Below are positions 8,113-17,843 of a stretch of 64,000 nt of DNA, one piece after another (position 1 is the stretch's first letter; each line of letters begins with the position of its first letter). The notes beneath the pieces are model-generated. The model searched no databases and was not told where the DNA came from. It was given only the letters and a program-made list of their open reading frames with translations. Source of the stretch: Bacteroidota bacterium (GTDB lineage Bacteria; Bacteroidota; Bacteroidia; Chitinophagales; Chitinophagaceae); the NCBI GenBank assembly GCA_023386235.1, contig JAEWKC010000037.1:5309-69308 (forward strand), read 5' to 3'. The translations under genes were made by a program, and so were the position numbers.

Positions 8113-9807
8113 ATGAAATTTACCAGAAAAAAAAGCCTTGACGCTATTCACGCTGAATATGCTAAAGGGTTTTCTGAAGGCCATACAGGAGAAGGGCTTA
8201 AAAAAGTACTTACCGTAAAGGACCTCACATTTCTTGGAATAGCGGCGGTTGTGGGCGCCGGTATATTTTCAACTATTGGCAAAGCCGCTTATGACGGAGG
8301 CCCCGGAGTGATTTTTCTTTTTATTATCACCGCTGTTACTTGTGGTTTTTCAGCACTATGCTATGCGGAGTTTGCTTCTCGCGTGCCGGTTTCGGGCAGT
8401 GCTTATACATATTCGTATGTAGCTTTTGGCGAAATTATAGCCTGGATCATAGGCTGGGCTTTAATCCTGGAATACTCCATCGGCAATATTGTGGTGGCTA
8501 TTTCATGGAGTGCGTATTTTAATAATTTATTGCAAGCCATAGGTGTTCATTTGCCCGATTGGCTTAGCATAGGCTATCAAACCGCGAAACTGAAATACGA
8601 GGCCGCCATTGCCGCCGGCACAAGTGTTCAGAATTTGGTGTACACCCACGCGCCCACTGTAATGGGAATAAAGTTTATAGTAAATCTTCCCGCTTTTCTT
8701 GTTACGGTATTTGTAACCGTCCTCGCTTATATAGGCATTACAGAAAGTAAAAAGAGCGCAAATTTTATGGTATGGCTTAAGCTGGCAGCGCTTGCGTTTG
8801 TGGTTGTGATTGGTTTGGTGATTATTATAAAAGACGATTTGTTTCACAACTGGAAACCATTTTTTCCTAATGGGATGGATGGCGTTTTAAAAGGGGTATC
8901 TTCTGTGTTCTTTGCCTACATTGGGTTTGATGCCATATCCACCACGGCAGAAGAATGTGCGAATCCTAAAAGGGATTTACCAAGAGGGATGCTTTTTTCT
9001 TTAATTATTTGTACGATTATTTATGTGATTGTTGCATTGGTTATTACCGGATTGGTTAATTACAGTGAGTTTGAGGGAGTAGCAGATCCGCTGGCGTTTG
9101 TATTTAATCAGTTGAGTATGGAAAAGATTGGCTTTATTATAGCGGTAAGTGCAGTTGTTGCTTCCACAAGTGTGTTGTTGGTTTTCCAGATTGGTCAACC
9201 AAGAATATGGATGATGATGAGTCGCGACGGCTTAATGCCAAAGAAATTTTCTTCTTTAAACAAAAGATACAAAACACCCGGCTTTGCAACCATTATGACC
9301 GGCTTGCTGGTGGGCATACCCGTTTTGTTTATTGATGATTTGCTGATGACGGACCTTACAAGTATCGGCACTTTGTTTGCCTTTGTTCTGGTATGTGCAG
9401 GAGTTCTTTTTCTGCCGAAAGTGGCTAAGGAAAAAAATAAATTTCAACTGCCATATATCAACTCAAGATACATTATGCCTTTGCTGGCTGCAATATTTAT
9501 GTATGCTTATCGCGACAGAGTAGCAGATGTTTTTATGCATATTGCTACAGATAATTTTCAGGAGATTTTATTTCTTCTTTATATTCTTGTGTTGGTAGCA
9601 GTATCGGTTTTGTGTGTGATAAAACAATTTACTTTAATACCTGTTTTAGGCACTATGTCCTGTTTGTATTTAATGACAGAAATTCCCGTGAACAGCTGGA
9701 TTGCTTTTATCTTCTGGATGGTGATAGGTTTATTACTCTACTATTCTTTCGGAAGAAAACATAGTGTAATCGGGAAGAGAAATAGGGTGCAGAATGAATT
9801 AAAATAG
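8113..9807 (+). CDS. APC-superfamily amino acid permease (CAT/YfnA-like)
   Basis: Inner-membrane secondary transporter of 564 residues with 12 or more hydrophobic helices. The first helix region carries GIAAVVGAGIFSTIGKAA, the unwound TM1 motif (GAGIF) of the APC fold. FFAYIGFDAISTTAEE, near the middle, is the TM6 signature typical of the cationic amino acid transporter branch. About 35 hydrophilic residues precede TM1. The exact substrate is unknown; cationic or broad neutral amino acids are likely. ATG start; no hairpin terminator is evident afterwards. Confidence 0.88.
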   Translation: MKFTRKKSLDAIHAEYAKGFSEGHTGEGLKKVLTVKDLTFLGIAAVVGAGIFSTIGKAAYDGGPGVIFLFIITAVTCGFSALCYAEFASRVPVSGSAYTYSYVAFGEIIAWIIGWALILEYSIGNIVVAISWSAYFNNLLQAIGVHLPDWLSIGYQTAKLKYEAAIAAGTSVQNLVYTHAPTVMGIKFIVNLPAFLVTVFVTVLAYIGITESKKSANFMVWLKLAALAFVVVIGLVIIIKDDLFHNWKPFFPNGMDGVLKGVSSVFFAYIGFDAISTTAEECANPKRDLPRGMLFSLIICTIIYVIVALVITGLVNYSEFEGVADPLAFVFNQLSMEKIGFIIAVSAVVASTSVLLVFQIGQPRIWMMMSRDGLMPKKFSSLNKRYKTPGFATIMTGLLVGIPVLFIDDLLMTDLTSIGTLFAFVLVCAGVLFLPKVAKEKNKFQLPYINSRYIMPLLAAIFMYAYRDRVADVFMHIATDNFQEILFLLYILVLVAVSVLCVIKQFTLIPVLGTMSCLYLMTEIPVNSWIAFIFWMVIGLLLYYSFGRKHSVIGKRNRVQNELK

Positions 9808-9876
9808 TCTCTTTTTTTATCTCATGAATGTATTATTTTTTAATTAATTTTCTGATACTCAAAGTTTTTAAAAAAT

Positions 9877-9905
9877 TTATGCATACGTTTGCATAATTTT
9901 TTTTT
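9877..9905 (+). promoter_or_regulatory. Hairpin plus T-run overlapping a -7 box in the glmS leader
   Basis: Perfect inverted repeat TTATGCA / TGCATAA (9877-9883 and 9890-9896) with a six-base loop, followed by nine T. The loop and right arm contain TACGTTTG (9884-9891), a match to the -7 consensus TAnnTTTG. It could be a terminator for the upstream permease gene, or an operator at the glmS promoter. The sequence does not decide. Confidence 0.45.
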
Positions 9906-9924
9906 AAAGTATAATATATATTAT

Positions 9925-11763
9925 ATGTGTGGTATAGTAGGCTATGTAGGTAATCGTATTGCTTATCCAATCGTATTAAAAGGATTGAAGAGACTTGAAT
10001 ATCGCGGCTATGACAGCGCGGGAATTGCCCTCATTCACAATGATAAGCTCAATGTCTATAAAAGAAAAGGAATGGTAGCAGATTTGGAAGATGCTGCTGT
10101 GGGAAAGGAGATAAACGGAAACATTGCTATAGGTCATACTCGCTGGGCAACGCATGGAGAACCCAACGACAAAAATGCTCATCCCCACCTTTCTTCCAAT
10201 AAAAAAATCGCAATGATACATAACGGTATTATTGAAAATTATCTTGTTTTAAAAGAAGAATTATTAGAAAAAGGCGTACAGTTTGAGAGCGATACGGATA
10301 CGGAAGTATTACTGAAATTTATTGAAGATATTTATATTAATAATGAAAATTCTCTTGAAGAAGCTGTGCGTATAGCTTTGAAAAGGGTAGTGGGAGCTTA
10401 TTGTATTCTGCTTATTGAAGAAGATAATCCGGATACTATCATTGCAGCAAGAAAAGGAAGTCCTCTGGTAATAGGAATAGGAAAAGGAGAACATTTTCTT
10501 GCTTCAGATGCTTCCCCGATTGTTGAGTTTACTAAAGAAGTGGTGTATGTAAACGATTATGAAATAGCCATTGTAAAACCCGATGAATTAATACTAAAGA
10601 ATCCTGGAAACGAAAAACAGACACCTTTCATTACAACTTTAGACTTAAAACTGGATGAAATAGAGAAAGGGGGTTATGACAGTTTTATGTTGAAGGAAAT
10701 TTATGAACAACCTAAAACTATTTTCGATTGTTTAAGAGGTCGGTTATACGCAGATGAAGGAATAATAAAATTGAGCGGTATTGAAAAGTATTTAGAGGAA
10801 ATAAAAAAAGCACGCCGCATAATAATAATAGCTTGTGGTACAAGTTGGCATGCGGGTTTGGCAGCAGAGTATTTTATAGAAGAATTGTGTCGTATTCCTG
10901 TTGAAGTGGAATATGCCTCAGAGTTTAGATACAGAAATCCTATTGTTGATAAAGAAGATGTAATCATTGCCATATCTCAAAGTGGAGAAACTGCCGATAC
11001 AATTGTAGCTATAGAAAAGGCAAAAGAACAAGGAGCTTTAATTTTAGGTGTTGTAAATGTTGTAGGTTCTTCTATTGCCAGAATTTCACATGGAGGTGCT
11101 TATACACATGCTGGTCCGGAAATTGGCGTTGCCAGTACGAAAGCATTCACGGCTCAGTTATCTGTTTTGTATCTGGCTGCTTTAAAAATTGCACAAAGTA
11201 AGGGTAGTATTTCTCATGAAAAGTTTTTACATCTTTGTCACCAGCTCAAAGAAGTGCCTTCAATAGTAGAAAGTATTTTAGAGTTGAATGATCACATAAA
11301 AGTAATAGCAGAAAAATACAGTAATGCAAATAATGCTTTGTATTTGGGTAGAGGATATAATTTTCCTATTGCATTAGAAGGAGCCTTAAAGCTTAAAGAA
11401 ATTTCTTATATTCATGCAGAAGGTTATCCGGCGGCGGAAATGAAACATGGTCCTATTGCATTGGTAGATGAAAATTTACCTGTAGTATTTGTTGCTACAA
11501 AAGATATGTTTCATGAAAAAGTATTAAGCAATATGCAGGAGATAAAAGCAAGAAAAGGTAAAATTATTGCAATCGCCACTCAGGGAGATAATACTACTGC
11601 AAATATAGCCGATGATATAATTTTTGTTCCGGTGATAGATGAAATAATAGCACCTATTACAAATGTAGTTCCCTTGCAATTATTATCTTATCATGTGGGA
11701 ATACACAAAGATTTGGATGTAGATAAGCCTCGAAACCTTGCTAAGTCAGTTACGGTAGAGTAG
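9925..11763 (+). CDS. glmS: Glutamine-fructose-6-phosphate aminotransferase (isomerizing)
   Basis: Makes glucosamine-6-phosphate from fructose-6-phosphate and glutamine, the first step toward UDP-GlcNAc for peptidoglycan and LPS. 612 residues. I chose ATG 9925 because it gives MCGIVGYVG, placing the catalytic Cys directly after the initiator Met, as the N-terminal-nucleophile glutaminase requires; earlier in-frame starts would bury it. GHTRWATHG is present in the glutaminase domain. Two SIS isomerase domains follow (ACGTSWHAGLAAEY and ISQSGETADT; then LGRGYNFPIALEGALKLKE), and the C-terminus ends LAKSVTVE, as is usual. No ribozyme is seen upstream. Confidence 0.97.
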   Translation: MCGIVGYVGNRIAYPIVLKGLKRLEYRGYDSAGIALIHNDKLNVYKRKGMVADLEDAAVGKEINGNIAIGHTRWATHGEPNDKNAHPHLSSNKKIAMIHNGIIENYLVLKEELLEKGVQFESDTDTEVLLKFIEDIYINNENSLEEAVRIALKRVVGAYCILLIEEDNPDTIIAARKGSPLVIGIGKGEHFLASDASPIVEFTKEVVYVNDYEIAIVKPDELILKNPGNEKQTPFITTLDLKLDEIEKGGYDSFMLKEIYEQPKTIFDCLRGRLYADEGIIKLSGIEKYLEEIKKARRIIIIACGTSWHAGLAAEYFIEELCRIPVEVEYASEFRYRNPIVDKEDVIIAISQSGETADTIVAIEKAKEQGALILGVVNVVGSSIARISHGGAYTHAGPEIGVASTKAFTAQLSVLYLAALKIAQSKGSISHEKFLHLCHQLKEVPSIVESILELNDHIKVIAEKYSNANNALYLGRGYNFPIALEGALKLKEISYIHAEGYPAAEMKHGPIALVDENLPVVFVATKDMFHEKVLSNMQEIKARKGKIIAIATQGDNTTANIADDIIFVPVIDEIIAPITNVVPLQLLSYHVGIHKDLDVDKPRNLAKSVTVE

Positions 11764-11856
11764 CGCAAAAAATAAGAAATATTTTATATAATAATTCTCA
11801 ATATCTTTTTCTGTATTGTAATAGAAGAGATAGAGTATTTTAAATACGCTTCAGAT

Positions 11857-14076
11857 ATGAATAATATTTCCAAACACCCATTAGATTTGTTAGGGTATCA
11901 TTTTATAAAAGACGGATTCATTCCCGAAGGGAAAGATGAATATTATTTAAGAGATATACAAAATAGGAGTGGTATTACTTACAGACATTTAAGTGCAACG
12001 GAAATTGAAATTCTGGTAAAGAACGGTAATCGCTCTGATAATTGGAATAATATTTTAGTGTCAGATTCTTTCAACCCCAATCTGGTAAAAAATTGTAGTT
12101 TTTTCGGACTTATAAGAATTGGTAAACTGGAACCATATTACCTCGAGTTTAATGATTTAAAAGTAGAAGTTGGTTTATACGACTCTACTATTATCAGTTG
12201 CGACTTAGGGGATAATGTTGCTATAAAAAACGTGGCTTACATATCACATTATATTATCGGAAATGAAGTGATAATTTTTGAGGTAGATGAAATGAAAACT
12301 ACCGATCATGCCAAGTTTGGAAATGGTATATTAAAAGATGGAGAAGACGAATCATTGCGCATATGGCTGGAAATATGTAATGAAAACGGGGGAAGAAAAG
12401 TTATTCCGTTTAATGGTATGCTCGCCGGTGATGCATGGCTTTGGTCAAAATACAGGACAAATAAAAAACTGCTTGAAAATTTTATAAGATTTACAGAAAC
12501 GGAATATCGTACTGAGCCGGGCTTTTATGGAAAGGTAGGAGACAGAACAGTTATAAAAAACACAAACATTATCAATGATGTATGGATAGGATCAGATGCC
12601 TATATAAAAGGAGCAAATAAACTTAAAAACTTAACCATTAAATCAAAACCCGATGCCAGATCTCAGATAGGCGAAGGATGTGAACTGGTAAATGGTATTA
12701 TTGATTTTGGTTGTCGTATTTTCTATGGAGTAAAGGCTGTTCGTTTTGTAATGGCTTCCAACTCGCAGTTGAAGTATGGAGCAAGACTTATTAATTCTTA
12801 TTTAGGAAACAATGCAACTATTTCCTGCTGCGAAGTATTAAATTCATTAATATTTCCCGCGCACGAACAGCACCATAACAACTCGTTTTTATGTGCTGCA
12901 TTAATCCTGGGACAAAGTAATATTCCTGCCGGAGCAACAATTGGTTCCAATCATAATTCGCGGGCGGCAGATGGTGAAATGCAGGCAGGCAGAGGCTTTT
13001 GGCCGGGGTTGTGTGTGAGCATAAAACATAATTCCAAATTTGCGTCTTTCTGTATCATTGCAAAGGGAGATTATGATTACGAACTGAATATTCCTTTTCC
13101 CTTTTCGTTTATCAGCAATAATAAATATAAGAATGTTCTGGAAATAATGCCTGCATATTGGTTTATGTATAATATGTATGCTTTGGAAAGAAATGCTCTA
13201 AAGTATGCCGACAGAGATAAAAGAGCAGATAAAATTCAAACTATTGAATATGATTATCTGGCTCCGGATACGGTTAATGAAATGTTTGATGCATTGCAAA
13301 ATTTTGAACTGCTTACAGGAAAAGCTTTCTATATTCAACATAAAAATAAATTCGAGATTTCTGAAAAAGCCTGTAGAGCAAAAGGAAAAGAGTTATTGCA
13401 AAATAAAGATTCTTTGATAGATAATCTTGAAATTTTTGCCGGTAATATTGAGAACTCTAAACGTAAAGTTATCATTACAAAAATACAAATGGCTTACGAT
13501 ATTTTTCTGAGAATGATAAAATACTATGGTATTTGTCAGCTCATGAAAACTATTGCAAAGTATGATATTTACAAGATTGAAGAAATAAGAAAAAAAATTT
13601 ATAAAAATAAAATCAAAAGAACCGGTTGGTTAAATGTAGGCGGACAATTAATGCCTGCAAGTAAAGTGGAGCATTTAATTACTGCAATAAATTCAGGTAA
13701 GATTAATTCATGGGATGATATGCATGCATATTATAAAAAAGAGGGAGGAAATTATTCAGCAGATAAAGCTGCGCATGGCATAGCCTCACTTCTGGAAATA
13801 GAAGGTTGTTCGGTAAATGATATAACCAAAGATAAAATAGTTGACTGGAGTGCTTACGCAATAAAAACCAGAAACTGGATACAACAACAAATAGAGGATT
13901 CCCGCAAGAAAGATTATGAAAATCCATTTAGAAAAATAATGTACGATTCATCTGAAGAAATGGATTTGGTTATCGGGGCTTATGAAGACAATACATTCAT
14001 TAATCTACAAAAAGAAGAAACAAAATTATTTTTAAAAGAAATGAATAGTTTAAAAAATAAAATTAAACAAAATTAA
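11857..14076 (+). CDS. DUF4954 family left-handed beta-helix protein
   Basis: 739 residues, no signal peptide. I recognise the DUF4954 family (uncharacterised, mainly Bacteroidota) from its N-terminus and from hexapeptide-like repeats between about residues 80 and 400. Examples are VEVGLYDSTIISCDLGDNVA, TVIKNTNIINDVWIGSDAYI, ARLINSYLGNNATISCCEVL and GASNIPAGATIGSNHNSR-like segments, pointing to a left-handed parallel beta-helix as in sugar acyltransferases and nucleotidyltransferases. The C-terminal ~300 residues are alpha-helical and Lys-rich. It follows glmS by 93 bases on the same strand, which hints at amino-sugar metabolism; that is inference. No catalytic role is known to me. Confidence 0.8.
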   Translation: MNNISKHPLDLLGYHFIKDGFIPEGKDEYYLRDIQNRSGITYRHLSATEIEILVKNGNRSDNWNNILVSDSFNPNLVKNCSFFGLIRIGKLEPYYLEFNDLKVEVGLYDSTIISCDLGDNVAIKNVAYISHYIIGNEVIIFEVDEMKTTDHAKFGNGILKDGEDESLRIWLEICNENGGRKVIPFNGMLAGDAWLWSKYRTNKKLLENFIRFTETEYRTEPGFYGKVGDRTVIKNTNIINDVWIGSDAYIKGANKLKNLTIKSKPDARSQIGEGCELVNGIIDFGCRIFYGVKAVRFVMASNSQLKYGARLINSYLGNNATISCCEVLNSLIFPAHEQHHNNSFLCAALILGQSNIPAGATIGSNHNSRAADGEMQAGRGFWPGLCVSIKHNSKFASFCIIAKGDYDYELNIPFPFSFISNNKYKNVLEIMPAYWFMYNMYALERNALKYADRDKRADKIQTIEYDYLAPDTVNEMFDALQNFELLTGKAFYIQHKNKFEISEKACRAKGKELLQNKDSLIDNLEIFAGNIENSKRKVIITKIQMAYDIFLRMIKYYGICQLMKTIAKYDIYKIEEIRKKIYKNKIKRTGWLNVGGQLMPASKVEHLITAINSGKINSWDDMHAYYKKEGGNYSADKAAHGIASLLEIEGCSVNDITKDKIVDWSAYAIKTRNWIQQQIEDSRKKDYENPFRKIMYDSSEEMDLVIGAYEDNTFINLQKEETKLFLKEMNSLKNKIKQN

Positions 14077-14222
14077 ATATAAGAAACGCAATGTTTACGT
14101 TAACTAATTAATATTTTGATATTTTTAAGTATAAAGCATGTTTTGATGAATAATCTGAAAAGTATGTAAAAATGAGTAAAGCAAACCTTCCGTTTACTAT
14201 CACAACATTTATCATCATTAAA

Positions 14223-14675
14223 TTATTTTTTCGCTAAAGTATTCCAAAACCATTTGGCAACATGCTCTGTAAACACTACCGTTTCATTAAAAGGCAGGAA
14301 ATGTCCGCCTTCCATAACCATAAGATTTTCATTCGTTCCTCCTAGCTTTTCGACTACCGTTTGGCAATGCAATGGCGGAAATAATAAATCGTTTTCGCCA
14401 ACAATAATTTTATAAGGTACTTTTATACTGTGTCGATTAAGCGTTACATCATATTGTAAGAAAGAATACCAGCTGTATAAAGCGTACGACCAAACCATGT
14501 GCTGGTCTTTTGAAAGCTCATTCAAAAGACTGTGATTGCCATCCACCACATTTTCCCAATTAACCAGCCATTTAAGAGGAACAGGCAATTTCGGAACCCA
14601 TTTTGCAATGCTGCTGAATTTGATAAGAAATTTTACCAGCCCGGGCCATCGTACCGGTACATGAAGGTCTGACGA
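14223..14675 (-). pseudogene. Alpha/beta-hydrolase remnant lacking its N-terminal half
   Basis: The minus-strand frame reads SSDLHVPVRWPGLVKFLIKF and onward through PVPLKWLVNW to a natural-looking end HVAKWFWNTLAKK. It contains the cap region and the C-terminal catalytic pair of alpha/beta hydrolases, the Asp in VGENDLLFP and the His in EGGHFLPF. No oxyanion HG motif and no GxSxG nucleophile elbow exist upstream. The frame runs into sequence without family character and has no credible start; the first ATG (14588) would begin mid-domain. The 5' half has therefore been deleted. It is isolated between converging neighbours. Confidence 0.7.
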
Positions 14676-14817
14676 TTTACAGTTAGTACGGTAAAGGTAG
14701 CAATCCTTGTGATGATGTTTTTCATAGATATTAATTTTAGTGGAGTGATTAAAACAAAATTGTATTTCAAATCAATTCCTTTGTGTTACCAAAATCATAA
14801 TACCTTAACAATACACC

Positions 14818-16044
14818 TTATTTATTAGTCAATTCAATCACGGTAATCTCAGGTAGTATACCAAACCTACCGCTGTAACCAATGAAACCAAAACCTCTGT
14901 TTACATACAAAACCTGATTGCCTTTCTGATATTTTCCTCCCCACTGGTCGTACATAAACTGTAAGGGCGACCATTTAATATTTCCTATTTCAATGCCGTA
15001 TTGCATGCCGTGTGTATGACCGCTTAGCATCAGGTCTATGTCTTTATATTTAGAATTTACTTCGGCATCCCAATGGCTTGGATCGTGGCTTAAGAGTATC
15101 TTAAAAGGAATATTTTCCGTGCCGGTATAAGCCGCGCTAAGTTTGCCGTATTTAGGAAAACGGCCTTTGGCTCCCCAGTTTTCAATGCCTAACAAGGCTA
15201 TCTTTTCTGCGTTTCTTTCAAATACAATATGCTCATTCATCAATAAACGCCAGCCCATTTCTTTCTGTATGTCTTTTAAAGTTTGCAGGTTCAGTTTCTT
15301 ATCTTCCTCCGAATCCCATACATGATAGTCGCCATAATCATGATTGCCCAATACGCTGTATACACCCAACGGAGCTTTCAGGCGAGAGAAAATATTCTTG
15401 TAAGCATTCAGCTCGGCCGACTGGTCATTTACCAAATCTCCGGTAAATAATATCAGATCCGGCTTTTCATTCAGTATCATGTCAATGCCTTTTGATACCG
15501 CTTCTTTATTTTCGAGGCTACCCATGTGCACATCGCTGATCTGTAATATTTTTAAGCCTTTGAAACTTTGCGGTAAATTAGGAAAGCGCATAGTATGCCT
15601 GTGAATTTTATAATCATATTTATTGCTGAAGCCATAAATGATAGAGCCTATAAACGCGCTGCCCATCACTATTCCAAGCCATGAAATAAAAGTAGAACGG
15701 GATATTTTAGTACCTTCTGAAGAAGAATTGCCTATTTGTCTTCCGCTCCACACTATTCCTCTTCTTATATCATCTGTAATAAAAAATAAGCCCATGATCA
15801 CTTTTCCAATAATGATGGCTATGAGTAAAGAAAAAATATAGTTTCGGAAGGGTGTTTCAAACTCCTGAAAGCTAAACAGCAACAAGAAAGTAATTAAGGA
15901 AAGCGCTACATGAAATATAAGTAATAAGTTTTTGTATAAAGTATTCCAGTTGTGGGTTACGGCTTTTAAAACAAAGAATATATATACATCCAAAAGCAGT
16001 AGCAACAACAACAGGAATAGCCTGAAAGTAATCATTCTATTCAT
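14818..16044 (-). CDS. Membrane-anchored metallophosphoesterase (YkuE/YaeI-like)
   Basis: About 408 residues. Three to four N-terminal hydrophobic helices precede a calcineurin-like phosphoesterase domain. All metal-ligand blocks are present in order: ISDVHMGS, FTGDLVND, LGNHDYGD, LSHDPSHWD and LSGHTHGMQ. Related proteins (YkuE, YaeI, LpxG-like enzymes) act on phospholipid or UDP-sugar phosphoesters; the substrate here is unknown. I start at ATG 16044 because a perfect -7 box (16049-16056) ends just before it. An earlier in-frame ATG at 16071 would put that box inside the gene, and ATG 16035 is also possible. Confidence 0.85.
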   Translation of the reverse strand: MNRMITFRLFLLLLLLLLDVYIFFVLKAVTHNWNTLYKNLLLIFHVALSLITFLLLFSFQEFETPFRNYIFSLLIAIIIGKVIMGLFFITDDIRRGIVWSGRQIGNSSSEGTKISRSTFISWLGIVMGSAFIGSIIYGFSNKYDYKIHRHTMRFPNLPQSFKGLKILQISDVHMGSLENKEAVSKGIDMILNEKPDLILFTGDLVNDQSAELNAYKNIFSRLKAPLGVYSVLGNHDYGDYHVWDSEEDKKLNLQTLKDIQKEMGWRLLMNEHIVFERNAEKIALLGIENWGAKGRFPKYGKLSAAYTGTENIPFKILLSHDPSHWDAEVNSKYKDIDLMLSGHTHGMQYGIEIGNIKWSPLQFMYDQWGGKYQKGNQVLYVNRGFGFIGYSGRFGILPEITVIELTNK

Positions 16045-16048
16045 GTGG

Positions 16049-16056
16049 CAAAGGTA
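16049..16056 (-). promoter_or_regulatory. -7 box of the metallophosphoesterase gene
   Basis: Minus-strand TACCTTTG (TAnnTTTG). It ends four bases before ATG 16044, so the transcript would be leaderless or nearly so if that start is right. Confidence 0.45.
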
Positions 16057-16178
16057 ATTTTTATCAAACATAAAATTTTGCTAATAAAAGACTTGTTAAT
16101 ATAAGTGTAGCAGTGCTGTTTTTGCTTTTATTTGCACTTATTAAGAAGTAAATTCGCAGGAAATCAAATTACGCGCGT

Positions 16179-16883
16179 ATGAACTTTACCTATTATGCAC
16201 ATGCAACATTTATGATTGAAGTAACCGGAAAGAAAATACTTTTCGATCCTTTTTTTACAGACAACCCGAATGCCAAACAATTTAATGTTGACGAAATAGA
16301 AGCGGATTATATATTTCTGTCGCATGGTCACTCCGATCATATCGCTGATGCCGCTTCCATAGCTTTGAGAACCAATGCCAAAGTAGTTTCTAACCCCGAA
16401 GTAATTGCCTATATGAAAAAGCAAGGGGTGGAAAACGTACATGAGCTGAACCACGGCGCACCCACAAAATTTGAGTTTGGCAATGTACGCCCTGTGAGCG
16501 CCATGCACTCCTCTGGATTACCCGATGGCAGCTACGGCGGCAATCCAATGGGCTTTGTATGCACTACCTACGATGGTAATTTTTATTATGCCGGCGATAC
16601 CTGCCTTATAATGGATATGCAATTGATACCACTGTTTAGCAAGCTCGACTTTGCCATTTTGCCTATTGGTGGTAACTATACAATGGATTATAAAGACGCA
16701 GCCATCGCCTCCGACTTTATAAAATGCAATAAAATTATCGGAGTACATTACGATACTTTCGATCTCATAAAGATAGATACCAAAGCCGCTTTGCAGGAGT
16801 TTCATTCCAAAGGCAAAATACTGTTTCTTCCTAAAATAGGAGAAACCATTACCGCTATAAAAAGTGAGGAAATGGAAGGATAG
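16179..16883 (+). CDS. UPF0173 family metallo-beta-lactamase-fold hydrolase
   Basis: 234 residues with the metallo-beta-lactamase fold. The metal motif HGHSDH is at 49-54. Further conserved blocks are SAMHSSGLPDGSYGGNPMGF, YYAGDTCLIMDMQL and the C-terminal IGVHYDTFDLI, all of which recall the UPF0173/YtkL group. Cytoplasmic, no signal peptide. The natural substrate of this family is not established. ATG start; divergent from the metallophosphoesterase gene, with 134 bases between them. Confidence 0.88.
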   Translation: MNFTYYAHATFMIEVTGKKILFDPFFTDNPNAKQFNVDEIEADYIFLSHGHSDHIADAASIALRTNAKVVSNPEVIAYMKKQGVENVHELNHGAPTKFEFGNVRPVSAMHSSGLPDGSYGGNPMGFVCTTYDGNFYYAGDTCLIMDMQLIPLFSKLDFAILPIGGNYTMDYKDAAIASDFIKCNKIIGVHYDTFDLIKIDTKAALQEFHSKGKILFLPKIGETITAIKSEEMEG

Positions 16884-16990
16884 TTGCTCTTTCCCTGAAG
16901 CCATGCTGCTTCTGAGCTGTATATGACACCCTCTTCCGGCTATTCAATAGTAATTTAAGAGAGTTTTAAACATAAAACCATAAAATAAAT

Positions 16991-16998
16991 TATCTTTG
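16991..16998 (+). promoter_or_regulatory. -7 box of the parAB operon
   Basis: TATCTTTG, an exact TAnnTTTG, 29 bases before the parA ATG. The -33 region is only T-rich (TTTTA about 21-23 bases upstream). Confidence 0.6.
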
Positions 16999-17027
16999 GC
17001 TTTAAAGATATTTTATCCAACTTATAT

Positions 17028-17819
17028 ATGGCAAGAATTATTGGTGTAGCTAATCAGAAAGGGGGCGTAGGAAAAACCACAACGGCTATCAATTTAGCGG
17101 CAAGCCTGGCTGTTTTAGAAATGAAAACATTGCTGGTAGATGCCGATCCGCAGGCAAACAGTACCACTGGTGTAGGCTTTGACCTGCACAACATTACCAG
17201 CAGTCTATACAATTGCATGGTCGATGGTACGGCCGCGCAGGATGTAATATTAAAAAGCAATATTCCTAATCTTGATTTGATTCCTTCACATATAGATCTG
17301 GTAGGCGCCGAGATAGAAATGATCAATTATCCCAATAGAGAAAATGTAATGAAGTCAGTGCTCGATCCTGTAAAAGATCAGTACGATTTTATCATTATAG
17401 ACTGTTCTCCTTCGCTGGGATTAATTACCGTTAACTCTCTTGTAGCGGCAAACAGTGTGGTGGTGCCTGTGCAATGCGAATTTTTTGCATTGGAAGGTTT
17501 AGGGAAATTGCTGAATACCATCAAGATTGTACAAAACAGGCTAAACCCCGATTTGCAGATAGAGGGAATATTAATGACCATGTACGATGGCAGGCTCCGG
17601 CTCAGCAATCAGGTGGTAAGCGAAGTGCGCCGCCATTTTGACGAAATGGTATTTGAAACGATCATTCACAGAAATGTACGCTTAACAGAAGCGCCCAGCT
17701 TTGGCAAGCCCGTTATATTGTACGATTCAGAAAGTAAAGGAGCGGTCAATTACCTCAATCTGGCAAAGGAAATAATGGTAAAGAATAATATTAAAATTGA
17801 AGGCTTAGAAACCGAATAG
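17028..17819 (+). CDS. parA: Chromosome-partitioning ATPase ParA (Soj)
   Basis: Walker-type ATPase that binds DNA non-specifically and moves ParB-parS complexes during segregation. 263 residues with the deviant Walker A KGGVGKTT at 11-18, LLVDADPQANST (Walker A'/switch) and IIDCSPSLG (Walker B). No N-terminal helix-turn-helix extension, so it is the chromosomal Soj type. First gene of a tight run with parB (24 bases downstream), DUF5683 and dapB. Confidence 0.95.
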   Translation: MARIIGVANQKGGVGKTTTAINLAASLAVLEMKTLLVDADPQANSTTGVGFDLHNITSSLYNCMVDGTAAQDVILKSNIPNLDLIPSHIDLVGAEIEMINYPNRENVMKSVLDPVKDQYDFIIIDCSPSLGLITVNSLVAANSVVVPVQCEFFALEGLGKLLNTIKIVQNRLNPDLQIEGILMTMYDGRLRLSNQVVSEVRRHFDEMVFETIIHRNVRLTEAPSFGKPVILYDSESKGAVNYLNLAKEIMVKNNIKIEGLETE

Positions 17820-17843
17820 TAATAAGCACATTTTATACAGGCA

